64,000 nt of DNA from Hymenobacter citatus (GTDB lineage Bacteria; Bacteroidota; Bacteroidia; Cytophagales; Hymenobacteraceae): NCBI RefSeq assembly GCF_014333615.1, contig NZ_JACSCY010000001.1, positions 248,001 through 312,000 on the forward strand, read 5' to 3'. Positions 25,231 through 34,507 of this stretch are shown piece by piece. The position numbers and the translations under genes were made by a program. The notes under the pieces are model-generated. The model saw nothing but the letters and a program-made list of their open reading frames with translations, was not told the DNA's origin and did no database searches. The stretch's first letter is position 1. The number at the start of each line of letters is the position of its first letter.

Positions 25231-26481
25231 ATGCTTCTCAACTACCTTAAAATAGCCTGGAAGGTCTTGCTTCGGCGCAAGTTCTTCACCTTCATCAGCT
25301 TGTTTGGCATCAGCTTTACGCTGATGATTTTGCTGGTGGTGTATGCCCTATTTGACCACGCCGTGGGGGCGCGGCGGCCTGAGCTCCACACTGATCGGCT
25401 ACTATTCATCAACCGCATGATATTGCGGGGCGATGGGTCGATGAGCTCTTCCGGCGTAGGCTATTCGTTTTTGAAACAGCACGTCAGTACCTTACGCATG
25501 CCGGAGAAGGTGTCTATCAGCGAGGCTTACCCAATCAGTATAACACTTTACGTGGGGCAACAGGCTGTGAAAGCAGACCGCCGCTACACGGATGGCAACC
25601 TGTGGCAGGTATTGGACTTTGACTTTGTGGCCGGGCGGCCATACAGCGTGGCCGAAGTGCGCGACGCCGCGCACGTGGTGGTGCTCAACGAAACCATTGC
25701 CCGCCGTTGTTTCGGCACAGCCGCCGCGGCCGTAACGCAGGCCGTGCAGGTAGATGGCAAGCCCTACCGGGTAGTGGGCGTGGTGCGCGACGTGCCCACC
25801 GTACGGGAGCTAACCTACGCCGAATGCTGGCTACCCGTGACCACCACCATGGCCGACCTGCGCGACCCTAACTATCTGGGCGATTTTCAGGCAATTGTAC
25901 TGGCCCGGCAGGCGGCCGACGTACCAGCCGTGCAGGAAGAGTACCAGCAGATGCTGCACCGCCTACCCATCCCCGACCCCAAACAATTTCAGGAAATACG
26001 CTCCTACGCCCGCACGCTGCTGGCGCACTACATGACCAACCACAACAACGACGCCGGCCAGGATGGCGACGCGGCGCATTTCTGGCGGCAGTGGATAGGT
26101 CTGGGGCTGTTGTTTATGCTGCTGCCCGCCCTCAACCTCATCAACATCAACGTGAGCCGCACCCTGGAGCGCGCCGCCGAAATAGGCGTGCGCAAGGCCT
26201 TCGGGGCCACGGCCCGGCGCTTGGTAGGGCAGTTTCTAATCGAAAATATGCTGTTGACGCTGCTGGGCGGCGTGCTGGGTCTGCTGCTGGCCGCCGCTGT
26301 GCTAGCCTTGATCAATAGCAGCCACTTCTTGCCCTACGCGGAGCTGGGGCTAAACGTCCGCGTGTTCGGGGTAGGCCTGCTGCTGGCCCTGGTTTTTGGG
26401 TTGTTGTCGGGCGCTTACCCGGCTTATAAGATGTCGAAACTGCCTGCCAATCAGGCTTTAAAAGGAGGAGCTGCCGTATGA
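25231..26481 (+). CDS. ABC exporter permease 1, FtsX/MacB type
   Basis: 416 residues from ATG 25231 (MLLNYLKIAWKVLLRRKFFT); the open frame upstream is repeat sequence. The layout is membrane helix 1 (FFTFISLFGISFTLMILLVVYAL), a periplasmic MacB-PCD domain (about 45-280), then three helices with EIGVRKAFGATARRLVGQFLIENM, the FtsX-family loop. It belongs to exporters that act on substrates in the periplasm or membrane rather than classical import. Its stop overlaps the next start (ATGA). Confidence 0.9.
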   Translation: MLLNYLKIAWKVLLRRKFFTFISLFGISFTLMILLVVYALFDHAVGARRPELHTDRLLFINRMILRGDGSMSSSGVGYSFLKQHVSTLRMPEKVSISEAYPISITLYVGQQAVKADRRYTDGNLWQVLDFDFVAGRPYSVAEVRDAAHVVVLNETIARRCFGTAAAAVTQAVQVDGKPYRVVGVVRDVPTVRELTYAECWLPVTTTMADLRDPNYLGDFQAIVLARQAADVPAVQEEYQQMLHRLPIPDPKQFQEIRSYARTLLAHYMTNHNNDAGQDGDAAHFWRQWIGLGLLFMLLPALNLININVSRTLERAAEIGVRKAFGATARRLVGQFLIENMLLTLLGGVLGLLLAAAVLALINSSHFLPYAELGLNVRVFGVGLLLALVFGLLSGAYPAYKMSKLPANQALKGGAAV

Positions 26482-27677
26482 TACGCCATTTGTTTACTCT
26501 GATGTGGAACCGCCGCCGGGCCAACGCCCTGCTGATTGTGGAGATGTTTCTGGCCTTTGTAGTGCTGTTTGCGGTGGGCAGCATTGGTACCACACTCTGG
26601 CGCAACTACCGCCAGCCGTTGGGCTTCACCTACACCGATGTGTGGCAGCTGAACTTTACCACCGGGCAGCAGCCCCGCGCCGAGCAGTTTGGCACCTTGC
26701 AGCAATTGCTGGCCCGGCTCCGCTCTACGCCGGGTGTGGAGGAGGTAGCGCTTTCGGCTTCCAATACGCCGTTCTCGTTCAATGACAGTCGGAGTTCCAT
26801 TGAGATGAAGGATGAAAAGGGCAAAACGAAGCGCTCCATCAACAATGTAAACGTCTACAACGTGGGGCCAGAGCTGCCCAAGGTGCTGGGCCTAAAGGTG
26901 GTAGCGGGTCGGTGGTTTGATAGGAGCGACGTAGCATCGGGCGCTAACCCGCCCGTGGTTATCGACGAGCGGATGCAGCGCGCCATGTACCCCGATGGCG
27001 AGTCTGCGGTGGGCAAAATGTTTCCTTTCGACAAGAAAGAGCAGCGTATTATCGGCGTAGTCAGCGCCTATCGTACCGACGGTGAACTGCAGGAACCATT
27101 GTCATCTGTGCTTTGGCAGATTCTGCCTACGGATACCATCTTTCTGCCACAGTCGATCCTGCTGAAGGTGCGCCCCGGCAGTGGCGCCGCCCTCGAAAAA
27201 CAGCTGGCCGACGATGTCCGGCGCATTGGGCCGGGCTGGTCGAGTACCATTAAGCCACTCGCTGAAATGCACCAGAGCCAGATGAAGCAGTTGTTGACCC
27301 GGCCTATTTTGCTAGGTAGCATGAGTTTCTTTCTGCTGCTGAACGTGGCCCTGGGCCTGTTTGGCGTGCTCTGGCTCAACATCAGCCGCCGCCGCGGCGA
27401 AATAGGCGTGCGCCGCGCCATGGGCGCCACGGCCGGCAACATCAGCCGGCAGGTACTGGGCGAAATCTTGGTGCTCACTACCTTCGGGCTGGGGTTGGGC
27501 TTGCTGGTGGCGGCGCAGTTTCCGCTGCTCGGGGTATTCAGCGTGCAAACCAGCGTCTACCTCACGGCCATGGTGCTGGCGGCGGGGTTGCTCTACCTGC
27601 TGGCTACCGTGTGCGCGCTCTACCCCAGCCGCCTGGCGGCCGGCATTCAGCCCGCCGTGGCGCTGCGGGAAGAGTAG
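26478..27677 (+). CDS. ABC exporter permease 2, FtsX/MacB type
   Basis: 399 residues. It starts on the ATGA overlap with permease 1, so the two are translationally coupled and probably form a heterodimer. The layout is the same: N-terminal helix (ALLIVEMFLAFVVLFAVGSI), periplasmic domain, and three C-terminal helices with RRRGEIGVRRAMGATAGNIS. Having two different permease genes instead of one MacB is common in Bacteroidetes efflux clusters. Confidence 0.9.
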   Translation: MIRHLFTLMWNRRRANALLIVEMFLAFVVLFAVGSIGTTLWRNYRQPLGFTYTDVWQLNFTTGQQPRAEQFGTLQQLLARLRSTPGVEEVALSASNTPFSFNDSRSSIEMKDEKGKTKRSINNVNVYNVGPELPKVLGLKVVAGRWFDRSDVASGANPPVVIDERMQRAMYPDGESAVGKMFPFDKKEQRIIGVVSAYRTDGELQEPLSSVLWQILPTDTIFLPQSILLKVRPGSGAALEKQLADDVRRIGPGWSSTIKPLAEMHQSQMKQLLTRPILLGSMSFFLLLNVALGLFGVLWLNISRRRGEIGVRRAMGATAGNISRQVLGEILVLTTFGLGLGLLVAAQFPLLGVFSVQTSVYLTAMVLAAGLLYLLATVCALYPSRLAAGIQPAVALREE

Positions 27678-27784
27678 GCAAAACCACCGAAGACGCTCGG
27701 CCGGATTGGCGGTCGAGCGGCCAACCCTACCCACTCAACCACCGCGAATCTCTGCGAGAAACAACACCGGAACAACCAGACAAC

Positions 27785-29155
27785 ATGCTCCTGATCATCG
27801 ACGACGACCCCGCCATTCGCATCTCCCTTAGTCTGCTGCTGAAGCAAGCGGGCTACTCTGCGCAGGCCGTTGCAGATCCGGAGGCTGCCCTGCGGATAGT
27901 GCGCGAAACCACGCCCCAACTGGTGCTCATGGACATGAACTTCTCCCTCGACACCACCGGCCAGGACGGTCTGCACCTGCTGGCCCAAGTGAAACAGCTG
28001 GCCCCGCAAGTGCCCGTGGTGCTCATCACTGGTTGGGGCAGTATTGCGCTGGCCGTGGAAGGTATGAAGGCCGGGGCCGCCGAGTTCATAACCAAACCCT
28101 GGAACAACGACGCCCTGCTTCAGACCATCCGCACGCTGCTCAGCCTACCCCTTGAGGAAGCAAAGACGCTGACGCCCACCCGCCGCCAGCTCGATCAGCA
28201 GTACGATTTCCGGGATATTGTGGGGCAAGATTCCGGCCTGCTGCACATGCTGCGCCAAGTAGGGCAGGTGGCCGCCACCGACGCCTCGGTGCTGATTGAG
28301 GGTGAGTCGGGAACGGGCAAGGAGCTGATTGCCGAGGCTGTGCACCGCAATAGTCCGCGCCGCGGCAAGGCGTTTGTGAAGGTGAATCTGGGCGGTATCT
28401 CGGCGTCGTTGTTTGAAAGTGAGCTGTTTGGCCACCGGCGCGGGGCCTTCACCGATGCCAAGACGGATAGGGTAGGGCGCTTCGAGCTGGCCAACGGCGG
28501 CACCATTTTCCTGGACGAAATAGGTGAGCTGGACCTGTCCTCCCAAGTAAAGCTGCTGCGCGTATTGCAAGACCGCACCTACGAGGTGCTGGGCGACAGT
28601 AAGCCCCGCCGCCTCGATATCCGGGTGATTTGCGCCACCAACCGCACGCTGGCCGAAGAAGTGCGCGCCGGCCGCTTCCGCGAAGACCTATTCTACCGCA
28701 TCAACCTGATTACCGTGCGCCTACCCGCCCTGCGCGAACGACCCCAGGATATTCCCTTGCTGGTGCAGCACTTTGTGGCCGGCCTGCGCACCACCTACGC
28801 CCGCCCCGCCCTGAAGGTAGGCGTGCGGGCCCTGCACTGGCTGCAAGAACAGCCGCTACCCGGCAACATCCGCGAGCTGAAAAACCTGGTAGAGCGCGCC
28901 GTCCTGGTTTCCGGCCACGACGAGCTGCTGCCCGAAGACTTCCAAGCCCAGGCACAGTCCCTCCCCAACCGTGCCCCCGAGCCCGGCGAGCTGCCTGCCC
29001 CCGGCACCATGACGCTGGACGAGCTGGAAGCCCAGATGATTCGGAATACCCTGGAACATTATCAGGGCAACATCAGCCGGGTAGCTAAAGCCTTAGGTCT
29101 GAGTCGCCCGGCATTGTATCGGAGACTGGAGAAATACGAGATTCCCTACGAGTAG
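27785..29155 (+). CDS. Sigma-54-dependent response regulator, NtrC family
   Basis: 456 residues from ATG 27785; an open frame continues upstream into the permease end but has no domain. Receiver domain 1-120 with Asp6-Asp8 and the phosphoacceptor Asp50 (VLMDMN). AAA+ domain with Walker A GESGTGKE (173-180), Walker B IFLDEIGE (241-248) and arginine-finger region. The sigma-54 contact loop reads GAFTDA (220-225), not the canonical GAFTGA. A Fis-type helix-turn-helix ends the protein (NISRVAKALGLSRPALYRRL). It should activate the two sigma-54-like promoters of this cluster on phosphorylation by the next gene's kinase. Confidence 0.93.
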   Translation: MLLIIDDDPAIRISLSLLLKQAGYSAQAVADPEAALRIVRETTPQLVLMDMNFSLDTTGQDGLHLLAQVKQLAPQVPVVLITGWGSIALAVEGMKAGAAEFITKPWNNDALLQTIRTLLSLPLEEAKTLTPTRRQLDQQYDFRDIVGQDSGLLHMLRQVGQVAATDASVLIEGESGTGKELIAEAVHRNSPRRGKAFVKVNLGGISASLFESELFGHRRGAFTDAKTDRVGRFELANGGTIFLDEIGELDLSSQVKLLRVLQDRTYEVLGDSKPRRLDIRVICATNRTLAEEVRAGRFREDLFYRINLITVRLPALRERPQDIPLLVQHFVAGLRTTYARPALKVGVRALHWLQEQPLPGNIRELKNLVERAVLVSGHDELLPEDFQAQAQSLPNRAPEPGELPAPGTMTLDELEAQMIRNTLEHYQGNISRVAKALGLSRPALYRRLEKYEIPYE

Positions 29156-29162
29156 GGACGGG

Positions 29163-29184
29163 TAGGGGCGCCTTGCAGGCGCCC
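29163..29184. repeat. Short GTAGGGGCGCC-type inverted repeat (family C)
   Basis: GTAGGGGCGCCTTGCAGGCGCC forms a small hairpin 8 bases after the regulator stop. It is the same family as 1685-1711. Confidence 0.5.
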
Positions 29185-29200
29185 ATCGTTGCTAAAATGG

Positions 29201-29476
29201 AACGTCATTTCGACCAGCGGGAGAAATCTCGCGTGCTGATGTAGAATAGTATCTGGTAGATGAATTCAGGCAAGTTGTCGGGTGCCGGTCCGACGCCGCA
29301 GGCGTCCGACCGGTTGCCGTTGAACAAGCTTCGTGCTGATGGTTGCCATGCGGCGCGAGCGGCAGCAGCCGGCAACCGGTCGGACGCCTACGGCGTCGGA
29401 CCGGCACCCGACAGCGGAAATGACCAACCTGCTAGCATCAGCACGCGAAATTTCTCCTGCTAGTCGAAATGACGTT
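29201..29476. repeat. Nested composite repeat: unrelated palindrome inside a family B element
   Basis: The outer arms (29201-29241 and 29436-29476) are a family B relative running from AACGTCATTTCGACC to CGCGTGCTGATG. Inside sits another inverted repeat with arms 29277-29319 and 29370-29412 starting TGTCGGGTGCCGGTCCGACG; each inner arm is itself near-palindromic (GGTCCGACGCC-GCA-GGCGTCCGACC). Together with short pieces on each side they fill the 418-base gap between regulator and kinase. No gene is seen there. Confidence 0.85.
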
Positions 29477-29573
29477 CTTGCGGTCTGACGTTCTTGCAGC
29501 CTGAGTTCCTGCGGTCTACCGATTAAACGCCCATCATGCCGAGCGCCTGCAAGGCGCCTCTACACCGTTCACC

Positions 29574-30878
29574 ATGTCCCTGCGCCTGCAATTCCTGCTA
29601 TTTGTCACACTGATCCACGCGGTGCTGCTGGTGCTGGCGGCGCAGCTACGGCACACCAACGTGCCGTTGTTTATCGGTGCGGAAGTGCTGCTGCTGATAA
29701 GCATTGGGCTAGCAGTGCAGCTGTACCGGGGCTTCGTGCGGCCGTTTCAGCTGATTGCGGCCGGTACCGAGGCCATGCAGGCCCAGGACTTCTCGCTGAA
29801 GTTTGTGCCCGTTGGTCAGCGCGAAATGGACCAGCTCATCGGCGTGTACAACCACATGATAGACGAGCTGCGCCGGGAGCGGGTAACGCAGCACGAGAAG
29901 AGCTTTCTGCTGGATAGCCTGCTGCGCGCCTCGCCCGCCGGAGTGCTGTTGTTGAGCTTCGAGGGTGCCATTGAAAGCGCCAACCCTGCCGCCGAGCGGA
30001 TGCTGCAGCTCCCCGCCGCCGCGCTGCTGGGGCAGCCGCTGGCTACCCTCCCCGGCGTGTGGGGTGCTACTTTGAGCAAGCTGCCACCCGACGCGCCCAA
30101 GGTGGTGCGCCTCTCAGGCGTGCAAACCTACCGCGCCCACCGCGCCCACTTCCTCGACCGGGGCTTCACGCGCTATTTTATTTTGCTGGAAGAGCTGACG
30201 CAGGAGCTGATCCGGCAGGAAAAGCAGGCCTACGAGCAGCTGATTCGGATGATGACCCACGAAATCAACAACTCCATCGGGGCCATCAACTCCATCCTGC
30301 AAAGCTTTCACCACTACGCGCCCCAGCTCAGCCCCACCGACCAGCCCGACTTCCGCGAGGCCCTCGACGTATCCATTCAGCGCAACACCAACCTGAGCAA
30401 CTTTGTGGGCGGCTTTGCCAACCTGGTGCGCCTACCCCCACCTACCCGCTACCCCACCGATGTACATGCCCTGCTGCACCAACTGGCGCGCCTGCTGCAC
30501 GTGGTGAGCGAGCGGCGCCACATCACGTGGCGCTGGCAGTTGACCGACGCGCCGCTGTGGGCCTCTCTGGACCAGCAGCAACTGGAGCAGGCCCTGCTCA
30601 ACATCGCCAAAAACGCCCTGGAAGCCCTTCCCGACGGCGGTACCCTCACAGTGCGCACCCAACTCGATCCGCTACTCATCGAACTGGAAAACAACGGCCC
30701 GGCTATTCCGCCGCACGTGCAGCAGCGCTTATTCACGCCCTTTTTCAGCACCAAGCGCGACGGCCAGGGCATCGGCCTCACGCTGGTGCGCGACATCCTG
30801 CTACAGCACGGCTTTCCGTTCCGGCTGGAAACTGTGGCCCCCGGCCGCACGGTGTTTACTATTTGGTTGAGTGAGTGA
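29574..30878 (+). CDS. Sensor histidine kinase, partner of the NtrC-type regulator
   Basis: 434 residues. Two N-terminal membrane helices (about 4-25 and 30-50) with almost no periplasmic loop are followed by a HAMP-like segment, a PAS-like domain (about 110-210), the phosphoacceptor His229 in RMMTHEINNS, the N box NIAKNALEA and G boxes FFSTKRDGQGIGLTLV. The short sensor loop suggests it senses the membrane or the transporter rather than a free ligand. The stop codon TGA lies inside a TGAG microsatellite. Confidence 0.9.
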   Translation: MSLRLQFLLFVTLIHAVLLVLAAQLRHTNVPLFIGAEVLLLISIGLAVQLYRGFVRPFQLIAAGTEAMQAQDFSLKFVPVGQREMDQLIGVYNHMIDELRRERVTQHEKSFLLDSLLRASPAGVLLLSFEGAIESANPAAERMLQLPAAALLGQPLATLPGVWGATLSKLPPDAPKVVRLSGVQTYRAHRAHFLDRGFTRYFILLEELTQELIRQEKQAYEQLIRMMTHEINNSIGAINSILQSFHHYAPQLSPTDQPDFREALDVSIQRNTNLSNFVGGFANLVRLPPPTRYPTDVHALLHQLARLLHVVSERRHITWRWQLTDAPLWASLDQQQLEQALLNIAKNALEALPDGGTLTVRTQLDPLLIELENNGPAIPPHVQQRLFTPFFSTKRDGQGIGLTLVRDILLQHGFPFRLETVAPGRTVFTIWLSE

Positions 30879-30954
30879 GTGAGTGAGTGAGTGAGTGAGT
30901 GAGTCGAGGGTAGGGTAGGGTAGGGTAGGGTAGGGTAGGGTAGGGTAGGGTAGG
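30868..30954. repeat. Two adjacent microsatellites: (TGAG)n and (TAGGG)n
   Basis: TGAG repeats about nine times (30868-30904), starting in the last codons of the kinase. After TCGAGGG, TAGGG repeats eight times (30911-30950) and ends in TAGG. The second array has runs of three G every five bases and can form G-quadruplexes on this strand; it resembles telomere repeats. Tandem arrays of this length are prone to copy-number change. Confidence 0.95.
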
Positions 30955-30959
30955 AAGTT

Positions 30960-31020
30960 TGTCATCCTGAGCTTGCGAAGGACTTTCTCACGATAGAACG
31001 AGTCGTTGGTAGATAGTCTT
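30960..31020. repeat. Half copy of family A repeat
   Basis: TTGTCATCCTGAGCTTGCGAAGGACTTTCTCACG is a left arm, followed by AGAACGAGTCGTTGG from the middle. The right arm is missing, so this is a truncated element next to the microsatellites. Confidence 0.7.
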
Positions 31021-31052
31021 TTCCAGCACTCGGCACAGCCGAGCGAGTGCAA

Positions 31053-32120
31053 ATGCTCTTTTCAATAGACGCGAAATCTGCCGTACTTTTGAGTAGTATT
31101 CGCCCTGCTGCCTTGCTTCCTACCATCACGCCACTTTCTTCATCCGATAACCGCTACCAACTGCGGTGCGCGGTGCCACCTGCGCCCGATGTCACGCTGC
31201 CGCTGGCTTATGAGCCTTATCTATATCTGCGGCCGGCGTACGTAGCCTTGCAACACGCCCCTAGCGAAGCGCTATTCTTTTACCTCGAAGACCACCAGCA
31301 GGGGCAAACGGTAGGGCAATGGCCGCTGACCGTAGTAGAGCACCAAGCCTACAGCCCCTGGCAGGCACCGTTTGGGGGTTGGCAAATAGCACCTGACGTA
31401 CCTGCGGCTATAGTACAGGCCTTTGTAACGACGGTGCACCAAACCCTAGTTGCAAACGGGGTAGCACAGGTGCATGTGCGCGCCTACCCTACGAGTTACG
31501 ATGAGGCCGCGAGCAATGTGCTGCTATCCGTATTGGAAGAATCAGGATACCGCATCACGCTGACTGAAACCAATCACATCCTTCCGTTAGCGCAGAATTT
31601 CGAGGAAGGATTGCATCCCTCGGCGCGGCGACGCTTACGCAAATGTCACCGCCACGGGCTGCGCGTTGAGCAGGAAACGCCGCTGTTCCTACCCTTGGCG
31701 TACGAGTTTATGCAGCAGTGTCAGCAAGAAAAAGGGCAAAGCTTGTCGGTGCCATTGGAGCGGTTGCAGGCGCAGTTTCGCGCATTTCCCAACGACTATT
31801 TTCTGTTCTCTGTGCGCGACACAGCCGGTGCCTGGGCCGCCATGGCGGTACTCATCCGCGTCAACGACGAAGTACTTTACTGCATTCCCCCAGCCAGCCC
31901 ACTCAGTTGGAATACGTTTAGTCCAGTCATTCTCCTTACCCAAGGCCTACACGCCTTTGGGCAAGCCAGCGGCTACCGCCTGCTGGACTTAGGCATTGCC
32001 ACGCTCCCTACCGGCCCCGATGAGTCGCTGCTGACCTTCCGGCGCCACCTCGGCGGCGTACTTAGCCCGCGCCCGACGTTGGAGTGGCGAGATGGTGCTT
32101 TTGACGTTCTACTGGCGTAA
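31053..32120 (+). CDS. FemAB/GNAT-like acyltransferase (glycan cluster)
   Basis: 355 residues from ATG 31053. A -7 box (TACTTTTG, 31084-31091) lies inside this reading, so the true start may be a TTG further in, near 31112; the conserved part begins around RYQLRCAVPPAP. HPSARRRLRKCHRHGLRVEQE is typical of FemAB/GNAT fold proteins that acylate or aminoacylate sugars or peptides (compare 34963 and 40325). The C-terminus YRLLDLGIATLPTGPDESLL fits the same fold. The substrate is unknown; the flippase and glycosyltransferase that follow suggest a cell-surface glycan. Confidence 0.72.
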   Translation: MLFSIDAKSAVLLSSIRPAALLPTITPLSSSDNRYQLRCAVPPAPDVTLPLAYEPYLYLRPAYVALQHAPSEALFFYLEDHQQGQTVGQWPLTVVEHQAYSPWQAPFGGWQIAPDVPAAIVQAFVTTVHQTLVANGVAQVHVRAYPTSYDEAASNVLLSVLEESGYRITLTETNHILPLAQNFEEGLHPSARRRLRKCHRHGLRVEQETPLFLPLAYEFMQQCQQEKGQSLSVPLERLQAQFRAFPNDYFLFSVRDTAGAWAAMAVLIRVNDEVLYCIPPASPLSWNTFSPVILLTQGLHAFGQASGYRLLDLGIATLPTGPDESLLTFRRHLGGVLSPRPTLEWRDGAFDVLLA

Positions 32121-32189
32121 ACTGCGCAACTTGCGCCATTGACGCGGTGAGAACATCAAACTCACCATTTCACCACTCACCATATCACC

Positions 32190-33446
32190 ATGTCTACGCT
32201 ACAACGGTTTCTGAGAGGCTCGGCGGGGGCAGGCGTGGCTGTGGCAGCGCGGGGGGTAGGAGCCGTGGTGCTCAACAAATTGTTGGCAGTGTACGGCGGC
32301 CCCGGTGGGCTGACGCTGCTGGCACACTTCCAGAATCTGCTGAGTCTATTCACTACCCTGCCCGGTGAGGGCGTGAACGTGGGCATCACCAAATACCTGG
32401 CGCCGTTGCGGGCCGGCTCGGGGCGCTACCGGGCGTGGCTGGGCGCCGGAGTGCTGCTGAATGCGGGCACGTTGCTACTGGGTATGGCCCTGCTGCTGCT
32501 GCGTCCTGCTCTGCTTACAGAGCTGTTGGGGACGGGGCTCAAGCTGCGGCTGGGTTTTGGGGTAGGGGTAGTGCTGTTGGTGAGTTATGCGCTGCTGCAA
32601 ACGCTACTGTTGGCTGCCGGCCGGTTGCGCAACTACGTGCTGCTCACGGTACTGCTGAGCGCAATGAGCGTAGCCGCCGTGGCAGTGGTATTGCTACGGG
32701 GCGGCTCGGCAGGTGAGGCGCTGCTGACCTATCAGCTGGCCCAGGGCAGCATGGCTGTGCCGGCGCTGGCGCTGGCATTTCGGGGTGGGCTGGTGCATCG
32801 TTGGCGGGGCCGGATGAGTGCAGCGGCATTGCGGGGGCTGGGGCGGTTTCTGCTGATGGCCGTGAGCCTACTGCTCTTCGGCAAAGCCGTAGACTTTGCC
32901 GTGCGCGACCTACTAATAGCACGCTACGGCCTGGCTCGTACCGATTTGTGGCAGGCCGTAGCGAAGCTGTCTGATAACTACACGATGGTGTTTTCGGCGG
33001 TGATAAGCAGTGTGTACTACCCCCGGCTGGCGGCGCTGGTAGGCCAGCCCGCTGCCATGCGGCGCTATGTGCGCACGGTGCTCTTTCTGTTGGCTCCGGT
33101 GCTGGCCGTGTGCCTCAGCCTTATCTACCTGCTGCAAAGCTGGCTGCTGCCGTTGCTGTTCGAGCCGCGCTTTCTGGCGGCCCGGCCCTTGCTTGCGCCC
33201 CAACTGCTTGGCGACTGGGCCAAATTTCTGAGCTGGCTACTGCTGTATCAGCTCACGGCCCGCGCCCAGGTAGGGCGCTACGTGGTGGTGCAGATGGGGG
33301 CCGCTGCACTCTACGTAAGCATATTGGCCATCTTGCTGCCGCGCTACCAACTGCTGGGCGCCACCCTGACCCACGCCGTGCACTACTGCCTGCTGCTAGT
33401 GGCGTGCGCCGTATATTTCCGGGCCGATTGGCGCCCTTCCGCATGA
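32190..33446 (+). CDS. Wzx-like O-antigen/polysaccharide flippase
   Basis: 418 residues with about 12 hydrophobic segments and few charged loops, as in the MATE/MOP-type polysaccharide exporters. The N-terminal block AARGVGAVVLNKLLAVYGGPGGL, then HFQNLLSLFTTLPGEGVNVGITKYLA is characteristic of O-antigen translocases. It moves lipid-linked glycan units across the inner membrane. A family E half repeat (TCAAACTCACCATTTCACC) precedes the start. Its stop overlaps the next start by ATGA. Confidence 0.85.
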   Translation: MSTLQRFLRGSAGAGVAVAARGVGAVVLNKLLAVYGGPGGLTLLAHFQNLLSLFTTLPGEGVNVGITKYLAPLRAGSGRYRAWLGAGVLLNAGTLLLGMALLLLRPALLTELLGTGLKLRLGFGVGVVLLVSYALLQTLLLAAGRLRNYVLLTVLLSAMSVAAVAVVLLRGGSAGEALLTYQLAQGSMAVPALALAFRGGLVHRWRGRMSAAALRGLGRFLLMAVSLLLFGKAVDFAVRDLLIARYGLARTDLWQAVAKLSDNYTMVFSAVISSVYYPRLAALVGQPAAMRRYVRTVLFLLAPVLAVCLSLIYLLQSWLLPLLFEPRFLAARPLLAPQLLGDWAKFLSWLLLYQLTARAQVGRYVVVQMGAAALYVSILAILLPRYQLLGATLTHAVHYCLLLVACAVYFRADWRPSA

Positions 33447-34432
33447 GTACTACCGATGCCAACCTCCGCCCCGCTGCACCGTCTGCCCACCAGGTAGAGG
33501 CAATGCCGTTGGTGTCCATTGTGGCGCTGTGCTACAACCATGCGCCTTTCCTGATCGAGGCCCTGGATTCAATTCTGGCACAGACCTACCCGCATCTGGA
33601 GGTGATACTGGTAGACGATGCCAGCACCGACAACAGCCAAGCCGTATTGGCCCGCTATGCGCAGGCCAACCCGCGCTGGAAAACCCTGTTTCTACCTCAC
33701 AATGTGGGCAACTGCGCCGCCTTCAACGCCGCCTTTCGTCAGTCGCAGGGCGAATTCATCATCGATTTTGCCACCGACGACGTGCTGCTCCCCACGCGGA
33801 TAATGCAGCAAGTAGCAGCTTTTCAGGAGCTACCAGCCGAATACGGCGTTGTGTATACCGATGCGGAGTTGATTGACGAAGCCTCGCGCCCTGTACGCCT
33901 ACACCACCGCCGCGACGCCCGCGGCCGGCTGCATCCCCGCCCCGCCGAGGGCTGGATATTTGCCGATGTGCTGTGCCGCTACTTCATCAGTACCCCCACC
34001 ATGATGATGCGCCGCACCACGCTGCTCAGCCTCGGCGGCTACGACGAAACGCTGACGTACGAGGATTTCGACTTCTGGGTACGGGCTGCGCGCTCGTGGC
34101 AATTTCGCTTTCTCGACGTCGTTTCTACCCGCAAGCGACTGCACCCTGGTAGTAAGTCGAGTGTGGCCTACCGTCCGCACGACCCCTACCTGGCGTCCAC
34201 TATCCAGGTGTGTTACAAAGGATTAGCGCTGTGTCGCACGCCCGCCGAACGGGCTGCGCTGGCGGTGCGCGTACGCTGGGAGCTGCGCCAGGCCGTACGT
34301 TGGGGCAACCAGGTGGAAATTCACGACCTGTACCGGCTGCTCCGGCAACTGCGCGCCGTACGCCCGCTCGACTGGCTGACGTATCGCCTGGCTCCGAAGG
34401 TAGTACGCCTGCTAAACCAGTCTTTTGCGTAG
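33443..34432 (+). CDS. GT2 family glycosyltransferase
   Basis: 329 residues from ATG 33443 in the ATGA overlap with the flippase stop; a longer open frame upstream runs antiparallel to the flippase and is not used. The fold is GT-A: PLVSIVALCYNHAPFLIEALDSIL, the first nucleotide-binding motif VDDASTDNS, and DFATDDVLL as the DxD-like metal motif. LGGYDETLTYEDFDFWVRAA is the catalytic acidic region. It transfers a sugar in the surface glycan pathway, coupled to the flippase. Confidence 0.9.
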   Translation: MSTTDANLRPAAPSAHQVEAMPLVSIVALCYNHAPFLIEALDSILAQTYPHLEVILVDDASTDNSQAVLARYAQANPRWKTLFLPHNVGNCAAFNAAFRQSQGEFIIDFATDDVLLPTRIMQQVAAFQELPAEYGVVYTDAELIDEASRPVRLHHRRDARGRLHPRPAEGWIFADVLCRYFISTPTMMMRRTTLLSLGGYDETLTYEDFDFWVRAARSWQFRFLDVVSTRKRLHPGSKSSVAYRPHDPYLASTIQVCYKGLALCRTPAERAALAVRVRWELRQAVRWGNQVEIHDLYRLLRQLRAVRPLDWLTYRLAPKVVRLLNQSFA

Positions 34433-34507
34433 CTATCAATTGGCGCTGTACAGTGCCGCCCACCCCGCCAGCATGGATACGCTGCGCAATGCTTTTTGAA
34501 CAGAATA

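Noticed and set aside
30868..30904. TGAG array as a phase-variation switch for the histidine kinase
   Set aside because: The stop codon lies in the first units, so changing the copy number would not shift the kinase frame.
33110..33442. Longer start for the GT2 glycosyltransferase
   Set aside because: The extra 111 residues overlap the flippase gene in another frame, and an ATGA overlap at 33443 gives a natural coupled start.
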